NCBI RefSeq assembly: GCF_002090135.1 | Contig: NZ_BBRL01000004.1 | Location: 682,001 to 746,000, forward strand | DNA: 64,000 bases | Direction of reading: 5' to 3' | Origin: Demequina sp. NBRC 110055 | GTDB taxonomy: Bacteria; Actinomycetota; Actinomycetes; Actinomycetales; Demequinaceae | Shown here: positions 44,582 to 52,361 of the stretch, in pieces | Layout of the letters: every line of letters starts with the position of its first letter | How positions within the stretch are numbered: the first letter of the stretch is position 1 | Made by a program: the position numbers and the translations under genes | The notes under the pieces: generated by a model | What the model saw: only the letters and a program-made list of their open reading frames with translations | Told to the model about the DNA's origin: nothing | Databases searched by the model: none

Positions 44582-44941
44582 ATGACGAAGACCTCGGAGT
44601 GGTTGGCCGCGTACGTTCGCGCATGGGAGACCAAGGAGCCCGATGACGTGCGCGCGCTCTTCACCGACGACGCGGAGTACTGGTACCGGCCCAATGACAA
44701 GGAACCCGTGCGGGGAATCGACGCGATTATTGCGTCCTGGCAGGAGCCCGAGCCCAGCGTCCCCGAGCACGACCTCCGGGTGCTCATCGAGAATGGCGAG
44801 CTCGGCATCATCACCGGCGATGTGAATTACCCCGGCCATGAGCACTACACGAACATGTGGGAGGTGTGGTTCGCGCCGGACGGCCGCGCCAAGAAGTTCG
44901 TCGAGTGGTGGATGCTGCCGCGCACTCCCGCGGGCGAGTAG
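44582..44941 (+). CDS. SnoaL-like (NTF2 fold) protein
   Basis: 119 residues: VRAWETKEPDDVRALFTDDAEYWYRP at the start is the typical opening of SnoaL-like domains, and WEVWFAPDGRAKKFVEWWM the typical end. Such proteins are small cone-shaped isomerases/hydrolases or binding proteins of unknown substrate. Its stop marks the left edge of the accessory island. Confidence 0.8.
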   Translation: MTKTSEWLAAYVRAWETKEPDDVRALFTDDAEYWYRPNDKEPVRGIDAIIASWQEPEPSVPEHDLRVLIENGELGIITGDVNYPGHEHYTNMWEVWFAPDGRAKKFVEWWMLPRTPAGE

Positions 44942-44942
44942 T

Positions 44943-45482
44943 GGTGGGAAGCGCGCATAACTCTGCTACCTCGATGGATACTCCGGGCCGACCAGGCCCA
45001 GTCCATGCAAAGGCTGTTCCCAGTCCATACGGCCAGCGTCTTCCCAGTTAGACGCTTCTTCTGAGTCGTGCGCATGCGATCGTTTCTGCGCCGAGAAACG
45101 GCAGGGTGCCGGACCGCCGGCCTGCGGAGTGCTCGCATCTTTTCCCCCGAAGGCATGGGTCGCTGCGCGCGACTCTCCGCTACGGAACGCGCGGCTCGAA
45201 CCTGCTGCGGTGGGACGGGTCTCGCAGTCACGAATCCGGCGGCAGCCCCAACCCCGCGCCGCATAAGCGTCTAGGCCAAAACTCACTTACAGACCTGTAG
45301 GGCCCAGCCGAAAGGCTAGGGCCCTACAGGTGCTTGACGCATATCCGGACGACTGCACGAGCGACGCGTCCAGTCCAGCACAGAGCCGCGCATGACCACA
45401 CCCTCGACGGCACTCAAACGGCTGGAAGCAGTAATCGTGCAGTTACGCATCAGAATCGCGTCAGTTCTGCGCACTTCCCCCG
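44943..45482. mobile_element. Island unit 1: short tandem unit without genes
   Basis: 540 bp with no convincing gene. The left end (44943-45036) aligns with the left end of unit 2 (45483-45575): both run GTGGG, then CTACCTCG, TGGATACTCC, and CCCAGTCCAT. The right end carries hairpin H1 (45293-45331) and repeat A1 (45441-45479), which match the right end of unit 2. It is best read as an internally deleted or miniature relative of unit 2. The middle (45060-45280) is GC-rich DNA in which I recognise nothing. Confidence 0.55.
45293..45331. repeat. Hairpin H1 at the right end of island unit 1
   Basis: ACCTGTAGGGCCC-AGCC-GAAA-GGCT-A-GGGCCCTACAGGT forms a 17-bp stem with one bulged A and a GAAA loop (written here in its separate arms). 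The partner hairpin H2 at 48335-48361 has the same plan, the same bulged A and a changed inner base pair. No T-run follows. Confidence 0.8.
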
Positions 45483-45488
45483 AGTGGG
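45441..45488. repeat. Right-end repeat A1 with core AGTGGG
   Basis: A 39-bp sequence (45441-45479) identical at 36 positions to 48476-48514, followed after 3 bases by AGTGGG (45483-45488), which is also the first bases of unit 2. The second copy runs into the 3' end of tRNA-Lys. This is the pattern of an attachment-site repeat. Confidence 0.65.
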
Positions 45489-46141
45489 TAGAGCGCGTAG
45501 CTCAACTACCTCGGTGGATACTCCCGATCCTATGAGTCCAGCGCATGGAATTCCTGATCCCAGTCCATTTCGGTAGCAAATCAACTGGTAGAGACACCTT
45601 CGCGATCACTGACGGGGGCTTTACAGCCGGCCCTACCGTGGGCCAGGGTACGACTTCTGTTGGAAAAGCTCCGTCGGGATCGAGCGACCGCGTGTGCGAG
45701 CGCAGCCGCGCATACCTCCGCGAACGACGCCCCGGCGTCCCCTTCGAGCTGCGTTCGAACGCGAATAGCGAACGCACCAAACCACGTCGGGCCTGCGGCG
45801 TCTCCGAAGACTGCCCGAGTGTTCGTAGTCCTCGGGAGTGCCGAACGGTGCCCGCCCGCTTGCTATGTCTCGTTGCTTGTCGATGGTGGGCTCTGTCCTC
45901 ACGCCCTCACAACTTTCAAAATGGAAATCTGATCCTGACACTCTGTCCTCTGTGGACCTGTCCTAGTGCCAACTCCCCCTACTACCGGCCAAGTGGTGAC
46001 CGCCGTTCTGATGACTTGGAAATCCGGCCTCTTTTTCGCAGGGCCCGCCAGGTCAGCACCGAGATGGAGCTCTGCGGAATGCAGACCCACGGCACCGGAC
46101 GGACTACTACTGGTTGATATCTGCTCCATCTGACCTGGGGT

Positions 46142-46243
46142 ATGGCGCACTGCGCGCTTTGCGGGAAGCGGCGCAGCGTGCGGGAGATCTATCAGAGGGG
46201 CGAGGAGCCAGGTTCCCACGCCGCTAGCGTTGCGGGGCCCTAG
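46142..46243 (+). CDS. Possible 33-residue CxxC peptide
   Basis: A short frame from ATG 46142 to TAG 46243 reads MAHCALCGKRRSVREIYQRG and ends in VAGP. A CxxC pair followed by basic residues recalls half of a zinc ribbon. The preceding bases (ctggggt) are a weak ribosome site. It may be a chance frame or a truncated gene. Confidence 0.2.
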   Translation: MAHCALCGKRRSVREIYQRGEEPGSHAASVAGP

Positions 46244-46327
46244 AACCCGAACCTCGTCAGCCTCAAATCGGCGTGTGCGTGGAGCGCTTCACTGCGGAAT
46301 CTAGGGTCGTGAGCCTACAGTTGGGCC

Positions 46328-47365
46328 ATGGTGAGCATCGAGACGCCCGCGCCTGCCGCGGGCCCTCAGATCCCCGTCACGGGCGTGCGAGGGCGCAGAT
46401 TTGTGCTGGATCTTGCCGCCGCGGTGAGCGACGACGTTTGGCGGACGTTGTTCGATCTGGAGCTTGCCATTGATCGGGGTTTGCCCCGGACCGACGTCAC
46501 GCACCATGCGCGTGAGGTGGCGCGAGCGCTCACAGACGCTCCGATACCGCACTCCTCCACCGATCTTTTGGTGCCGTTGCACCGCTCGATTCAGCATGCC
46601 GTGTACTGGGGGCCCGCCTCGGTGGAGGACAAGGCCAGCACCATTCAGGACCTGAGGGCGGCCACTGTCACGTACGCCGACCGACTGGCCCGTGCAGGAC
46701 TTGTCCAAGAACTGCTTTCTCCTGGTCCAGTTGAGGTGATCCTCCGCACTGAGGACACGCAGGCCCATGCCCCCGCGAACGTCCAGGCGGCGCTCGAAGA
46801 GTGGCGCTCGCCGGCCCGGGCACGCCGCAGAGTCTTCCGCCTCAAGCCCAGGGCGGCGTCCCTGGGTACCTGGTGGGTAGTACCGCCACAACTGCCCCGC
46901 ACCACCCGCCTGTGGCCAGGCCATACTCCGGCCGCCCTTTACTCGAGGGAGGATGATCGAGGCGAACTCGAAGCGACGAGCGTCTCCATCGACGACCGTC
47001 CCGCTCGGGTCCTTGAGATTCGCGCGGCTCACGACTGGCTCGGGCTGGTCGATCGCTACCCGCTCGATGGGACGCGGCGAGTCGGGAAGTGCTGGGATAT
47101 CGCGTTCGAAATGTCATCCCGGTGGATGGTGCCCGATTGGTCGGCAGCCGCACAGGAGTGGGACGCGGTCCATCTCCCGCTGCAGTCGTATCTGAGCTTC
47201 GGCGCGATGCCGCTGCCTCTGTCGTCGGAGAACACTACCGCGATCGCCGGCTTCGACGCCGATACGACTGTGTGGCTCAACGGCTCCCCGACGGGCCGGG
47301 GAGCCGCCACGGGCTGGCGACGCGAGGACGGCGACAGCCCGTGGCGACCAGCCGCCACCGAGTAA
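46328..47365 (+). CDS. Unknown cytoplasmic protein, island cargo
   Basis: 345 residues, no signal peptide or membrane helix. From memory, the C-terminal half (about 225-325) has a pattern I have seen in unassigned actinobacterial proteins: RAAHDWLGLVDRYPLD, then WMVPDWSAAAQEWDAVHLPL and AGFDADTTVWLNGSP. The N-terminal half is predicted helical and acidic/basic mixed. No catalytic motif is evident. A TACAGT six bases before the ATG could make it leaderless, though the -35 is weak. Its stop directly abuts the stop of the convergent secreted-protein gene. Function unknown. Confidence 0.65.
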   Translation: MVSIETPAPAAGPQIPVTGVRGRRFVLDLAAAVSDDVWRTLFDLELAIDRGLPRTDVTHHAREVARALTDAPIPHSSTDLLVPLHRSIQHAVYWGPASVEDKASTIQDLRAATVTYADRLARAGLVQELLSPGPVEVILRTEDTQAHAPANVQAALEEWRSPARARRRVFRLKPRAASLGTWWVVPPQLPRTTRLWPGHTPAALYSREDDRGELEATSVSIDDRPARVLEIRAAHDWLGLVDRYPLDGTRRVGKCWDIAFEMSSRWMVPDWSAAAQEWDAVHLPLQSYLSFGAMPLPLSSENTTAIAGFDADTTVWLNGSPTGRGAATGWRREDGDSPWRPAATE

Positions 47366-48052
47366 TTACGTGCCGCAGGAGTATTCCTTCTTCGGGGACT
47401 TGGTGACGAGCGAGTACACGCAGTTGTCCCACCGCACTACAACGTGCTGATTGACCGTGTGCCAGGTTGTATTCTTGTTATTGGTGCACTTCTTGCTCCA
47501 ACTAGTGGGTCCGTAAGCGGCTACGCCGTAGTTCTTGCCCGACCAGTGATCCACTTGGCTACTTCCAGTTCCCCATACGGAGCGCACCTTCATAAGCACG
47601 GTATTGATCCGCAACTCCTTCTTGCTCGACTTGCATTTGGTCGTCGGCTTCGACCCAATAGCTTCATAGTTGCTGCTTTGACGTTCGTACGGCCACCCTG
47701 GCTTGGCCTCACAGTCCGTGTTGGGGATGTTCGGCACGATCGCCGCAAGCGCCGTCATGCCACCCAAAGTGTTCACGCTGGCCTGCGGAGCCGCGTCGTC
47801 GTGAGGGACGAGTAGCGTTTCACCCGGCTCAATTGCGGCGTCGATAGCCGAAAGCTCGTCATCCGACAACGTACCCAGCCCGTTTTCGATCATAAGGATG
47901 AACGCCTCTGCAGTGCGCTGGTCGAGATCTTCAAGCACGACCACTTCGACACTGTTCGGCCCGTCGTCAGCCGAAGCAGGTACGCTCCCACCGGCCAATA
48001 GGGCAACTGTGCCCGCAAATGCCATCGCAAATGTTCGCATTCGAGTACTCAT
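47366..48052 (-). CDS. Unknown secreted cysteine-containing protein, island cargo
   Basis: 228 residues. A signal peptide with a likely Ala-Ser-Ala cleavage site (GGSVPASADD) is clear. An acidic N-terminal third (EDLDQRTAEAFILMIENGLG) is followed by a Lys/Ser/Thr-rich C-terminal half with five cysteines and several tryptophans (WSGKNYGVAAYGPTSW, NTTWHTVNQHVVVRWDNCVY). No family recognised. Codon use is less GC-rich than in the neighbours, consistent with transfer. It shares the stop region TAATTA with the convergent cargo gene. Confidence 0.65.
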   Translation of the reverse strand: MSTRMRTFAMAFAGTVALLAGGSVPASADDGPNSVEVVVLEDLDQRTAEAFILMIENGLGTLSDDELSAIDAAIEPGETLLVPHDDAAPQASVNTLGGMTALAAIVPNIPNTDCEAKPGWPYERQSSNYEAIGSKPTTKCKSSKKELRINTVLMKVRSVWGTGSSQVDHWSGKNYGVAAYGPTSWSKKCTNNKNTTWHTVNQHVVVRWDNCVYSLVTKSPKKEYSCGT

Positions 48053-48334
48053 CTAGTTGGCTCCATTCATAGAGTGGAGTTGCAAAAGCGCCGCTCCGAG
48101 CAGATCGTATTTCGTTACTGCCGAATTCACCAGAGTGTCGAATCGCATATCTCTCGCGACTTACATATTCGCAAGAGTGATACTTGTCGGCCGAGGCGCG
48201 GACGAAAACCCACGCATACAGGCTTCGCCGAGTACGGCGTCGAGCCCGGCGAAGCGCCTCTACGCATCCCGGGGCGTCTACCGCCCGGCACAGAAGCCGC
48301 CTAGCCGCCGCTCAAAACTCCAGAGACAGCCCCA

Positions 48335-48361
48335 AGGGCCCCGCCACCAGGCGAGGGCCCT
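48335..48361. repeat. Hairpin H2 at the right end of island unit 2
   Basis: AGGGCCC-CGCC-ACCA-GGCG-A-GGGCCCT: same stem plan and same bulged A as H1, with the inner pair changed from A-T to C-G and the loop from GAAA to ACCA. The flanks also match (CAAAACTC upstream, GACGCATA downstream of both). Confidence 0.75.
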
Positions 48362-48475
48362 ATCGGGCGTTCCTCGAGGCTCCTGACGCGCCAGAACAAC
48401 TCCCGGCCAAGACTCTGAGTGACGCATAATCTGGTCACGGATCCAGTTTCGATCAGCCCACATGCGATCGCGCGA

Positions 48476-48524
48476 GGTTACGCAACAGAATCGCGCCAGT
48501 TCTGCGCACTTCCCGACTAGTGGG
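48476..48524. repeat. Right-end repeat A2 running into tRNA-Lys
   Basis: The 39-bp repeat (48476-48514) matching A1 at 36 positions, followed by AGTGGG (48519-48524). The last four bases, TGGG, are the discriminator and first acceptor bases of tRNA-Lys. Confidence 0.65.
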
Positions 48525-48593
48525 CCCCGTGGGGCTCGAACCCACGACCTACGGATTAAAAGTCCGCTGCTCTACCAACTGAGCTAGAGGCCC
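48521..48593 (-). tRNA. tRNA-Lys (TTT)
   Basis: A 73-base cloverleaf on the leftward strand: acceptor GGGCCTC/GGGGCCC with one T-G pair, anticodon loop CTTTTAA, T-arm GTGGGTTCGAGCCCCAC, discriminator A. Its 3' end forms the right boundary of the accessory island. Confidence 0.95.
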
Positions 48594-48603
48594 GCGAGCA
48601 ATC

Positions 48604-49530
48604 CTACGCGGGCACGCTCACGCCAAGTTCCGCGAGCGCGCGCCACGCCATCGAGACATTGAGGCGCCGGTCGAGCGTCGCCCATAGCAGCGCCTTGTGC
48701 AGGGCCACGCCGTGCAGCCTCGCCTCAAGTCCAGGATCGTCCAGCCTGGTGATCCCCACATACGTATTCAGTGCAGCGATCACGCCGTCGCGCGGCATCA
48801 CGGTGTAGAGGAAGCCCAGGTCGACGGCCGGGTCACACGCGGCCATCTTGCCCCAGTCGATGATGCCCGCGAACGTCCCAAACTCGCTCAACACATTGGA
48901 GCCGTGCAAATCGGCATGTGACCACACGGGCGGGCCGGGAGCGGGGGCCGCCACGGCATCGGCCCACATGGCCCGCACCGCATCGAGGTCGAGCCGGTCG
49001 CCCAAGGCGCCGGGCGCATCGCCCAGGATCCCGATCGCGTAGTCGACGTCCGCCTGGCGCTCGGCCATCGGCAGCGACTGCTCGGGGTTGTAGGGCGCGT
49101 CGGCGGGCGCTGGCTGGTGCAGGTCCGCTAGCGCCCGGCCCAGCGCCGCCCCCGAGTCCGCGCCCAGGGGCATCAGGTCCGTCGTGTTGCCCGGCACCCA
49201 GTCGACGATGCGCCACGGCCATGGGTAGCCCTCGCCCGGCTCGCCGGAGCGCACCACCGACGGGTGCGGGAAGTCCCAGCCTGGCCCCAACTCGGCGAGC
49301 AGGCGTGTCTCGGTTTCGAGGGGACCCACGGCGGCCTTGACCCGCGGCAGCCGCACGGTGAGTTCCTCGCCCAGCCGGAACACGGCCATGTCCCAGCCGT
49401 CGAAGCGTTCGCCTAGCTCAAGCTCCGCGAGATCGGGATGCTGCGACTGCAGCAGGGCCCGCACCGTGTCCTCGCCAATCGAGCCGTGCGCTTGGGGCGG
49501 CCCCGTATCCAGGGGCCGGTGTGCGCTCAT
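48604..49530 (-). CDS. Aminoglycoside phosphotransferase (APH) family kinase
   Basis: 308 residues with the small-molecule kinase fold: RFDGWDMAVFRLGEELTVRLPR is the N-lobe, VWSHADLHGSNVLSEFGTF holds the catalytic H-x-D-x5-N motif and GIIDWGKMAACDPAVDLGFL the metal-binding D. Most chromosomal members phosphorylate unknown metabolites, and resistance cannot be inferred. The start at 49530 avoids overlap with the divergent gene. A copy of the dispersed 15-mer lies inside at 48950-48964. Confidence 0.85.
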   Translation of the reverse strand: MSAHRPLDTGPPQAHGSIGEDTVRALLQSQHPDLAELELGERFDGWDMAVFRLGEELTVRLPRVKAAVGPLETETRLLAELGPGWDFPHPSVVRSGEPGEGYPWPWRIVDWVPGNTTDLMPLGADSGAALGRALADLHQPAPADAPYNPEQSLPMAERQADVDYAIGILGDAPGALGDRLDLDAVRAMWADAVAAPAPGPPVWSHADLHGSNVLSEFGTFAGIIDWGKMAACDPAVDLGFLYTVMPRDGVIAALNTYVGITRLDDPGLEARLHGVALHKALLWATLDRRLNVSMAWRALAELGVSVPA

Positions 49531-49636
49531 GGACGCGACGCTAGCAGTCGCCATAGGGGTGGCCCGGGACGGAATGCCCGGCGGGGGTGAACCCGTTGAC
49601 GCCCATGACGGAACGCACGGAAGGGAGCCAAGAATC

Positions 49637-49882
49637 ATGAGCGATCACGAGCACCGCGACCAGGACAAGCCCGTCGACGTCGACAACGCCGCCGACCACC
49701 GTCCGGCCCAGGCCGACGGACCCAACTGGCAGTCACCCTCGAAGGACCCAGTGTCGGCCGAGGGCCGCATCGCGAAGGGTGGCAACCAGAACCCCGACGC
49801 GAAGGCCCCGAACCCCTCGCAGGTCCAGAAACAGCAGCGCAGCCAGGGTATGAACCACTCCGGCTGGGAGGGCAAGAACTGA
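49637..49882 (+). CDS. Small hydrophilic protein of unknown function
   Basis: 81 residues, free of hydrophobic core and probably disordered: His/Asp-rich start (MSDHEHRDQDKPVDVDN), then Gln/Asn/Pro-rich (AKGGNQNPDAKAPNPSQVQK). A good ribosome site (gaaggga) precedes the ATG. It may be a stress or hydrophilin-like protein, but I do not recognise a family. A 15-mer palindrome follows the stop. Confidence 0.6.
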   Translation: MSDHEHRDQDKPVDVDNAADHRPAQADGPNWQSPSKDPVSAEGRIAKGGNQNPDAKAPNPSQVQKQQRSQGMNHSGWEGKN

Positions 49883-49887
49883 CGTGT

Positions 49888-49932
49888 GGCCGATGCTGTG
49901 GCGGGGTCGCGTACCCGGCCACAGCATCGGCC
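49888..49932. terminator. Palindrome built from two 15-mer variants
   Basis: GGCCGATGCTGTGGC (49888-49902) and GCCACAGCATCGGCC (49918-49932) are perfect complements around a GC-rich loop. It lies between convergent genes. Both arms carry the same T variant of the dispersed 15-mer, so the pair has changed together. Confidence 0.65.
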
Positions 49933-49935
49933 GCC

Positions 49936-50268
49936 TTAGGTCTGGGCGGGCCGCAACTCCACCGACGCCCCGCATGCCCACGCGAGCCGCGTCGCCCAAT
50001 GCCGCGCGTGTGACTCGTCCTCCACGGACAACAGCCACAGGCCCCGCGGCTCGTGGGTCGCGTTGACCCCGGCGCCCGGGGTGACGCGGCCCTCGGGATC
50101 GATGACCTCCGCTTCGTCGCCTTGGGCGAGCCCGGTCGCCGATTCGAGCACGCCCGCCGCCTCCAGTTCACCCGTGACCTGGTGCAAGCGCGCCGCGAAG
50201 TCCGCCATGCGGGCAGGTGACGGCGCGGGCGCGCCGACCCTGTCGTGGACGGTGACGAGGAAGCGCAC
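49936..50268 (-). CDS. YCII-related protein
   Basis: 110 residues with the dimeric alpha-beta barrel shape: MRFLVTVHDR at the start, EVIDPEGRV in the middle, and GLWLLSVEDESHARHWATRL with a following A-C-G-A-S-V-E-L-R-P end typical of the family. The function is unknown. It follows a second YCII gene by three bases. Confidence 0.8.
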   Translation of the reverse strand: MRFLVTVHDRVGAPAPSPARMADFAARLHQVTGELEAAGVLESATGLAQGDEAEVIDPEGRVTPGAGVNATHEPRGLWLLSVEDESHARHWATRLAWACGASVELRPAQT

Positions 50269-50271
50269 CGT

Positions 50272-50622
50272 TCACTCGGCCTTGAAGGGCCGCACCTCGA
50301 CCTGGGCGCCGCAGGCCACCGCACCCCGTGTGGCCCACCGCAATGCGGCGTCGCGGCCGGCGGCGGTGATGATCCACATGCCGCCCATCGTGGGCGCGGA
50401 ATCGTTGGCGGGGCCCTCGATCGTGCGGGGCTCGTCGCCCGTCGGGTCGACGACGGCGGCGGACTCGGGCCACTCGAGGCCGCCCGCGAACACCCAGGCG
50501 CCAGCCTCGCGTAGCTCGTCATTGAACGCGCTCACGCTGTCGTACATGGCCTGGAGCGCCTCACCTTCGGGCATCTCGAGGTGGGCGTAGTCGTGCAGCA
50601 CGGACAGCAGGTACTCGGGCAT
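50272..50622 (-). CDS. YCII-related protein
   Basis: 116 residues: MPEYLLSVLHDYAHLEMPEG, then AVVDPTGDEPRTIEGP and GMWIITAAGRDAALRWATRG with VEVRPF at the end. It resembles the downstream neighbour in its last third and probably arose by tandem duplication. Function unknown; such proteins often accompany sigma factors, but none is adjacent. Confidence 0.82.
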   Translation of the reverse strand: MPEYLLSVLHDYAHLEMPEGEALQAMYDSVSAFNDELREAGAWVFAGGLEWPESAAVVDPTGDEPRTIEGPANDSAPTMGGMWIITAAGRDAALRWATRGAVACGAQVEVRPFKAE

Positions 50623-50699
50623 GGTCGCCTCCGGGGCTAGGGCCTGTGCGGCTCAGGCTACGTCCGCCGCCTCTTCGGCGCGCGCGATAGCGTGGCGAC

Positions 50700-51266
50700 A
50701 TGATGTACGAGGGTGAATGGACCGTCGAGCCCGCGGCGTGGCACGTCGAGGGCACGCGCATGACCGTCACGCCCCGCGCCGAATCGGACGCCTGGCGCCA
50801 CACGTCGTATGGCTTCGTGCATGACGATGCCCACGCTCTTCTCGCGCCCTTGGCCGTTGGCGAGGCTATCGAGGTGTCGTTTGTGCTCGACTACGCCGAG
50901 CAGTTCGACCAAGCCGGACTCATGATCCGTGCCGACGAGGAGACGTGGATCAAGGCGGGCGTCGAGGTCTCGGACGGCGTCGCGCAGGTGGGCGCCGTCG
51001 TCACCCTGGGCAAGTCCGACTGGTCCGTGGCCCCGGTGCCCGAGTGGGTGGGGCGCGAGGTCACGGCCCGTGCGTCGCGTGCGGGCGACGCCGTCACCAT
51101 CCGCGCGCGCGTCGACGCCGAGCCGTGGCGCCTGGTTCGCGTGGCACCGTTCCCTGAGGGTGCCGCCGCGGGCGCCGGCCCCTTCTGCTGCTCACCCACG
51201 CACGGCGACCTGACGGTGACGTTCACCGGCGTGAGTCGCGGTGCGGCCGACGCCTCTTTGCACTGA
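50700..51266 (+). CDS. DUF1349 family protein (concanavalin-like fold)
   Basis: 188 residues: DAWRHTSYGFVHDDAHALL, then EQFDQAGLMIRADEETWIKAG and APFPEGAAAGAGPFCCSP are signatures of DUF1349, a beta-sandwich family related to yeast Ypr-type regulators and carbohydrate-binding folds. No export signal, so it acts in the cytoplasm. The biochemical role is unknown. Confidence 0.85.
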   Translation: MMYEGEWTVEPAAWHVEGTRMTVTPRAESDAWRHTSYGFVHDDAHALLAPLAVGEAIEVSFVLDYAEQFDQAGLMIRADEETWIKAGVEVSDGVAQVGAVVTLGKSDWSVAPVPEWVGREVTARASRAGDAVTIRARVDAEPWRLVRVAPFPEGAAAGAGPFCCSPTHGDLTVTFTGVSRGAADASLH

Positions 51267-51267
51267 C

Positions 51268-51924
51268 TCAGGCCGCCACGCGCTCGGAACTCGCCCTCGG
51301 GGTGCGATCGATACGGGAGGTGCGTGCGGCATCGGCCGTCCCCAAGGCGGAGGCCTTGGCGATCCAGCGCTCGCGGGCCGCCGCGCTCGAGCCGCGCACC
51401 GGGGTGAAGACCGAGGTGCCGACCATGCGCACGCCGGTGTACCAGAGCGTCGCGCGGCGCAGCCACCACAGCGACGAGTCGCGGTAGACCCAGCGGTTCC
51501 ACCAGCGCGGCGAGTCCATCGTGTGGATGATGCGCGCGGTGCGGCCGGTCAGGAGTTTGTCCCAGCCGCGTCCGTCACCGCGGTACCGGAACGCGAAGCC
51601 GGACAGGAAAACGCGGTCGATGAAGGCCTTGAGGACCGCGGGCGCTGACCCCCACCACTCGGGGTAGACGAAGACGAGGTGATCGGCCCAGTCGACGGTG
51701 TCGATGGCCGATGCCGTAGCCGGGTTGAGCTCCTGGCCGCCGGCTTGCGGGTGGCGTAGTTGGGCGCGCTCGGTGGGGTGCGCGGTGGCTTCGGTGGGCT
51801 CGGCGAGGTCGATCACGCGCACCTCGGCTCCGGCGGCGCGAGCGGCCTCGGTGTAGGAGTCCGCGAGGTGGTGGTTGAGGCTGCCGGCGATGGGGTGGCC
51901 GACAATCACGGCGATGCGGGTCAT
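51268..51924 (-). CDS. NAD(P)H-dependent quinone oxidoreductase (flavodoxin fold)
   Basis: 218 residues: IAVIVGHPIAGSLNHHLADS at the FMN phosphate site, DHLVFVYPEWWGSAPAVLKA and FIDRVFLSGFAFRYRG are diagnostic of the MdaB/Kef-ancillary NAD(P)H oxidoreductases. Its start overlaps the stop of the MarR gene by four bases. A likely target of that regulator, giving a redox- or electrophile-inducible pair. Confidence 0.88.
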   Translation of the reverse strand: MTRIAVIVGHPIAGSLNHHLADSYTEAARAAGAEVRVIDLAEPTEATAHPTERAQLRHPQAGGQELNPATASAIDTVDWADHLVFVYPEWWGSAPAVLKAFIDRVFLSGFAFRYRGDGRGWDKLLTGRTARIIHTMDSPRWWNRWVYRDSSLWWLRRATLWYTGVRMVGTSVFTPVRGSSAAARERWIAKASALGTADAARTSRIDRTPRASSERVAA

Positions 51925-52361
51925 GCGGTGGGACCGTTTCCTCGGAGGATGCGGGTAAGGGTGGCGAGCTGGTCGTTGAGCACGGCGAGGTCGATGCCCG
52001 CGGCTTCCGGGTGGTCGATGAGTTCGGCGAAGCGGGCGTCGAGCTCGGGTCCGGCCGTCGCGACGAGGTCGCGGGCGGTGGGGGTGAGTTCGAGGATGAC
52101 CCGGCGCCCCTGGCCCGGCTCGGAGCGGGTGGTGACCCAGCCAGCCTCGACGAGTCCCGGCACACGCTTGGACACCGCGGCCTTGCTCACGCCCAGACAG
52201 AAGGCGAGCCGAGTGATGTCGGTGGGCTCCACGTCGGCCAGCACGGCGAGGGCGACGAACTGGCTGCCCGTAATGCCATAGCGCTCGCGCAAGATGCGGT
52301 CGGCGTGGGCGTCGACCTCGGCGACGAGCTCGTGGAGGGTGAAGGTGATCTTGTCCGACAT
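51921..52361 (-). CDS. MarR family transcriptional regulator
   Basis: 146 residues with the MarR winged helix: SQFVALAVLADVEPTDITRL, GVSKAAVSKRVPGLVEAGWV and GQGRRVILELTPTARDL. The single Cys lies in the helix before the recognition helix (RLAFCLGVSK), a place where some MarR proteins sense oxidants. It is coupled to a quinone reductase gene. Its promoter contains two copies of a GTYAAC-N2-GTTGAC operator, and the transcript is probably leaderless. Confidence 0.9.
   Translation of the reverse strand: MSDKITFTLHELVAEVDAHADRILRERYGITGSQFVALAVLADVEPTDITRLAFCLGVSKAAVSKRVPGLVEAGWVTTRSEPGQGRRVILELTPTARDLVATAGPELDARFAELIDHPEAAGIDLAVLNDQLATLTRILRGNGPTA

Larger units (their letters stand above)
45483..48518. 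mobile_element. Island unit 2: putative tRNA-Lys-associated integrated element
   Basis: About 3.04 kb bounded by AGTGGG at 45483 and 48519; the right copy overlaps the last bases of tRNA-Lys. The unit holds two genes of unknown function pointing at each other and about 0.8 kb of DNA on the left without a recognisable gene. Its base composition, mainly in the secreted-protein gene and 47.4-48.3 kb, is visibly less GC-rich than the rest. There is no integrase, so it is either a relic or moved by a protein supplied in trans. Confidence 0.55.

Noticed and set aside
45106-45300. Short frame in island unit 1 that reads through a TTCGAACC-like sequence
   Set aside because: It looked like the tail of an integrase that ends in a tRNA gene, but no integrase motifs are present and no cloverleaf can be folded there.
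45293-45331. H1 as an ordinary rho-independent terminator
   Set aside because: No T-run on either strand, and no gene ends next to it; its twin H2 is likewise not beside a gene end.
45545-46117. 190-codon frame in the accessory island
   Set aside because: No ribosome site, no recognisable motif, a composition unlike the neighbouring real genes, and it starts inside the left-end repeat of unit 2.
44943-48524. CRISPR array or integron cassette array
   Set aside because: Only two to three repeats, with unequal spacing of 0.5 and 3 kb; no integrase, no cas genes, and no classical attC consensus.
48604-49530. Antibiotic resistance island suggested by the APH-like kinase
   Set aside because: The gene has normal composition, carries the genome's own 15-mer, and lies outside the island boundary; most such kinases are not resistance enzymes.
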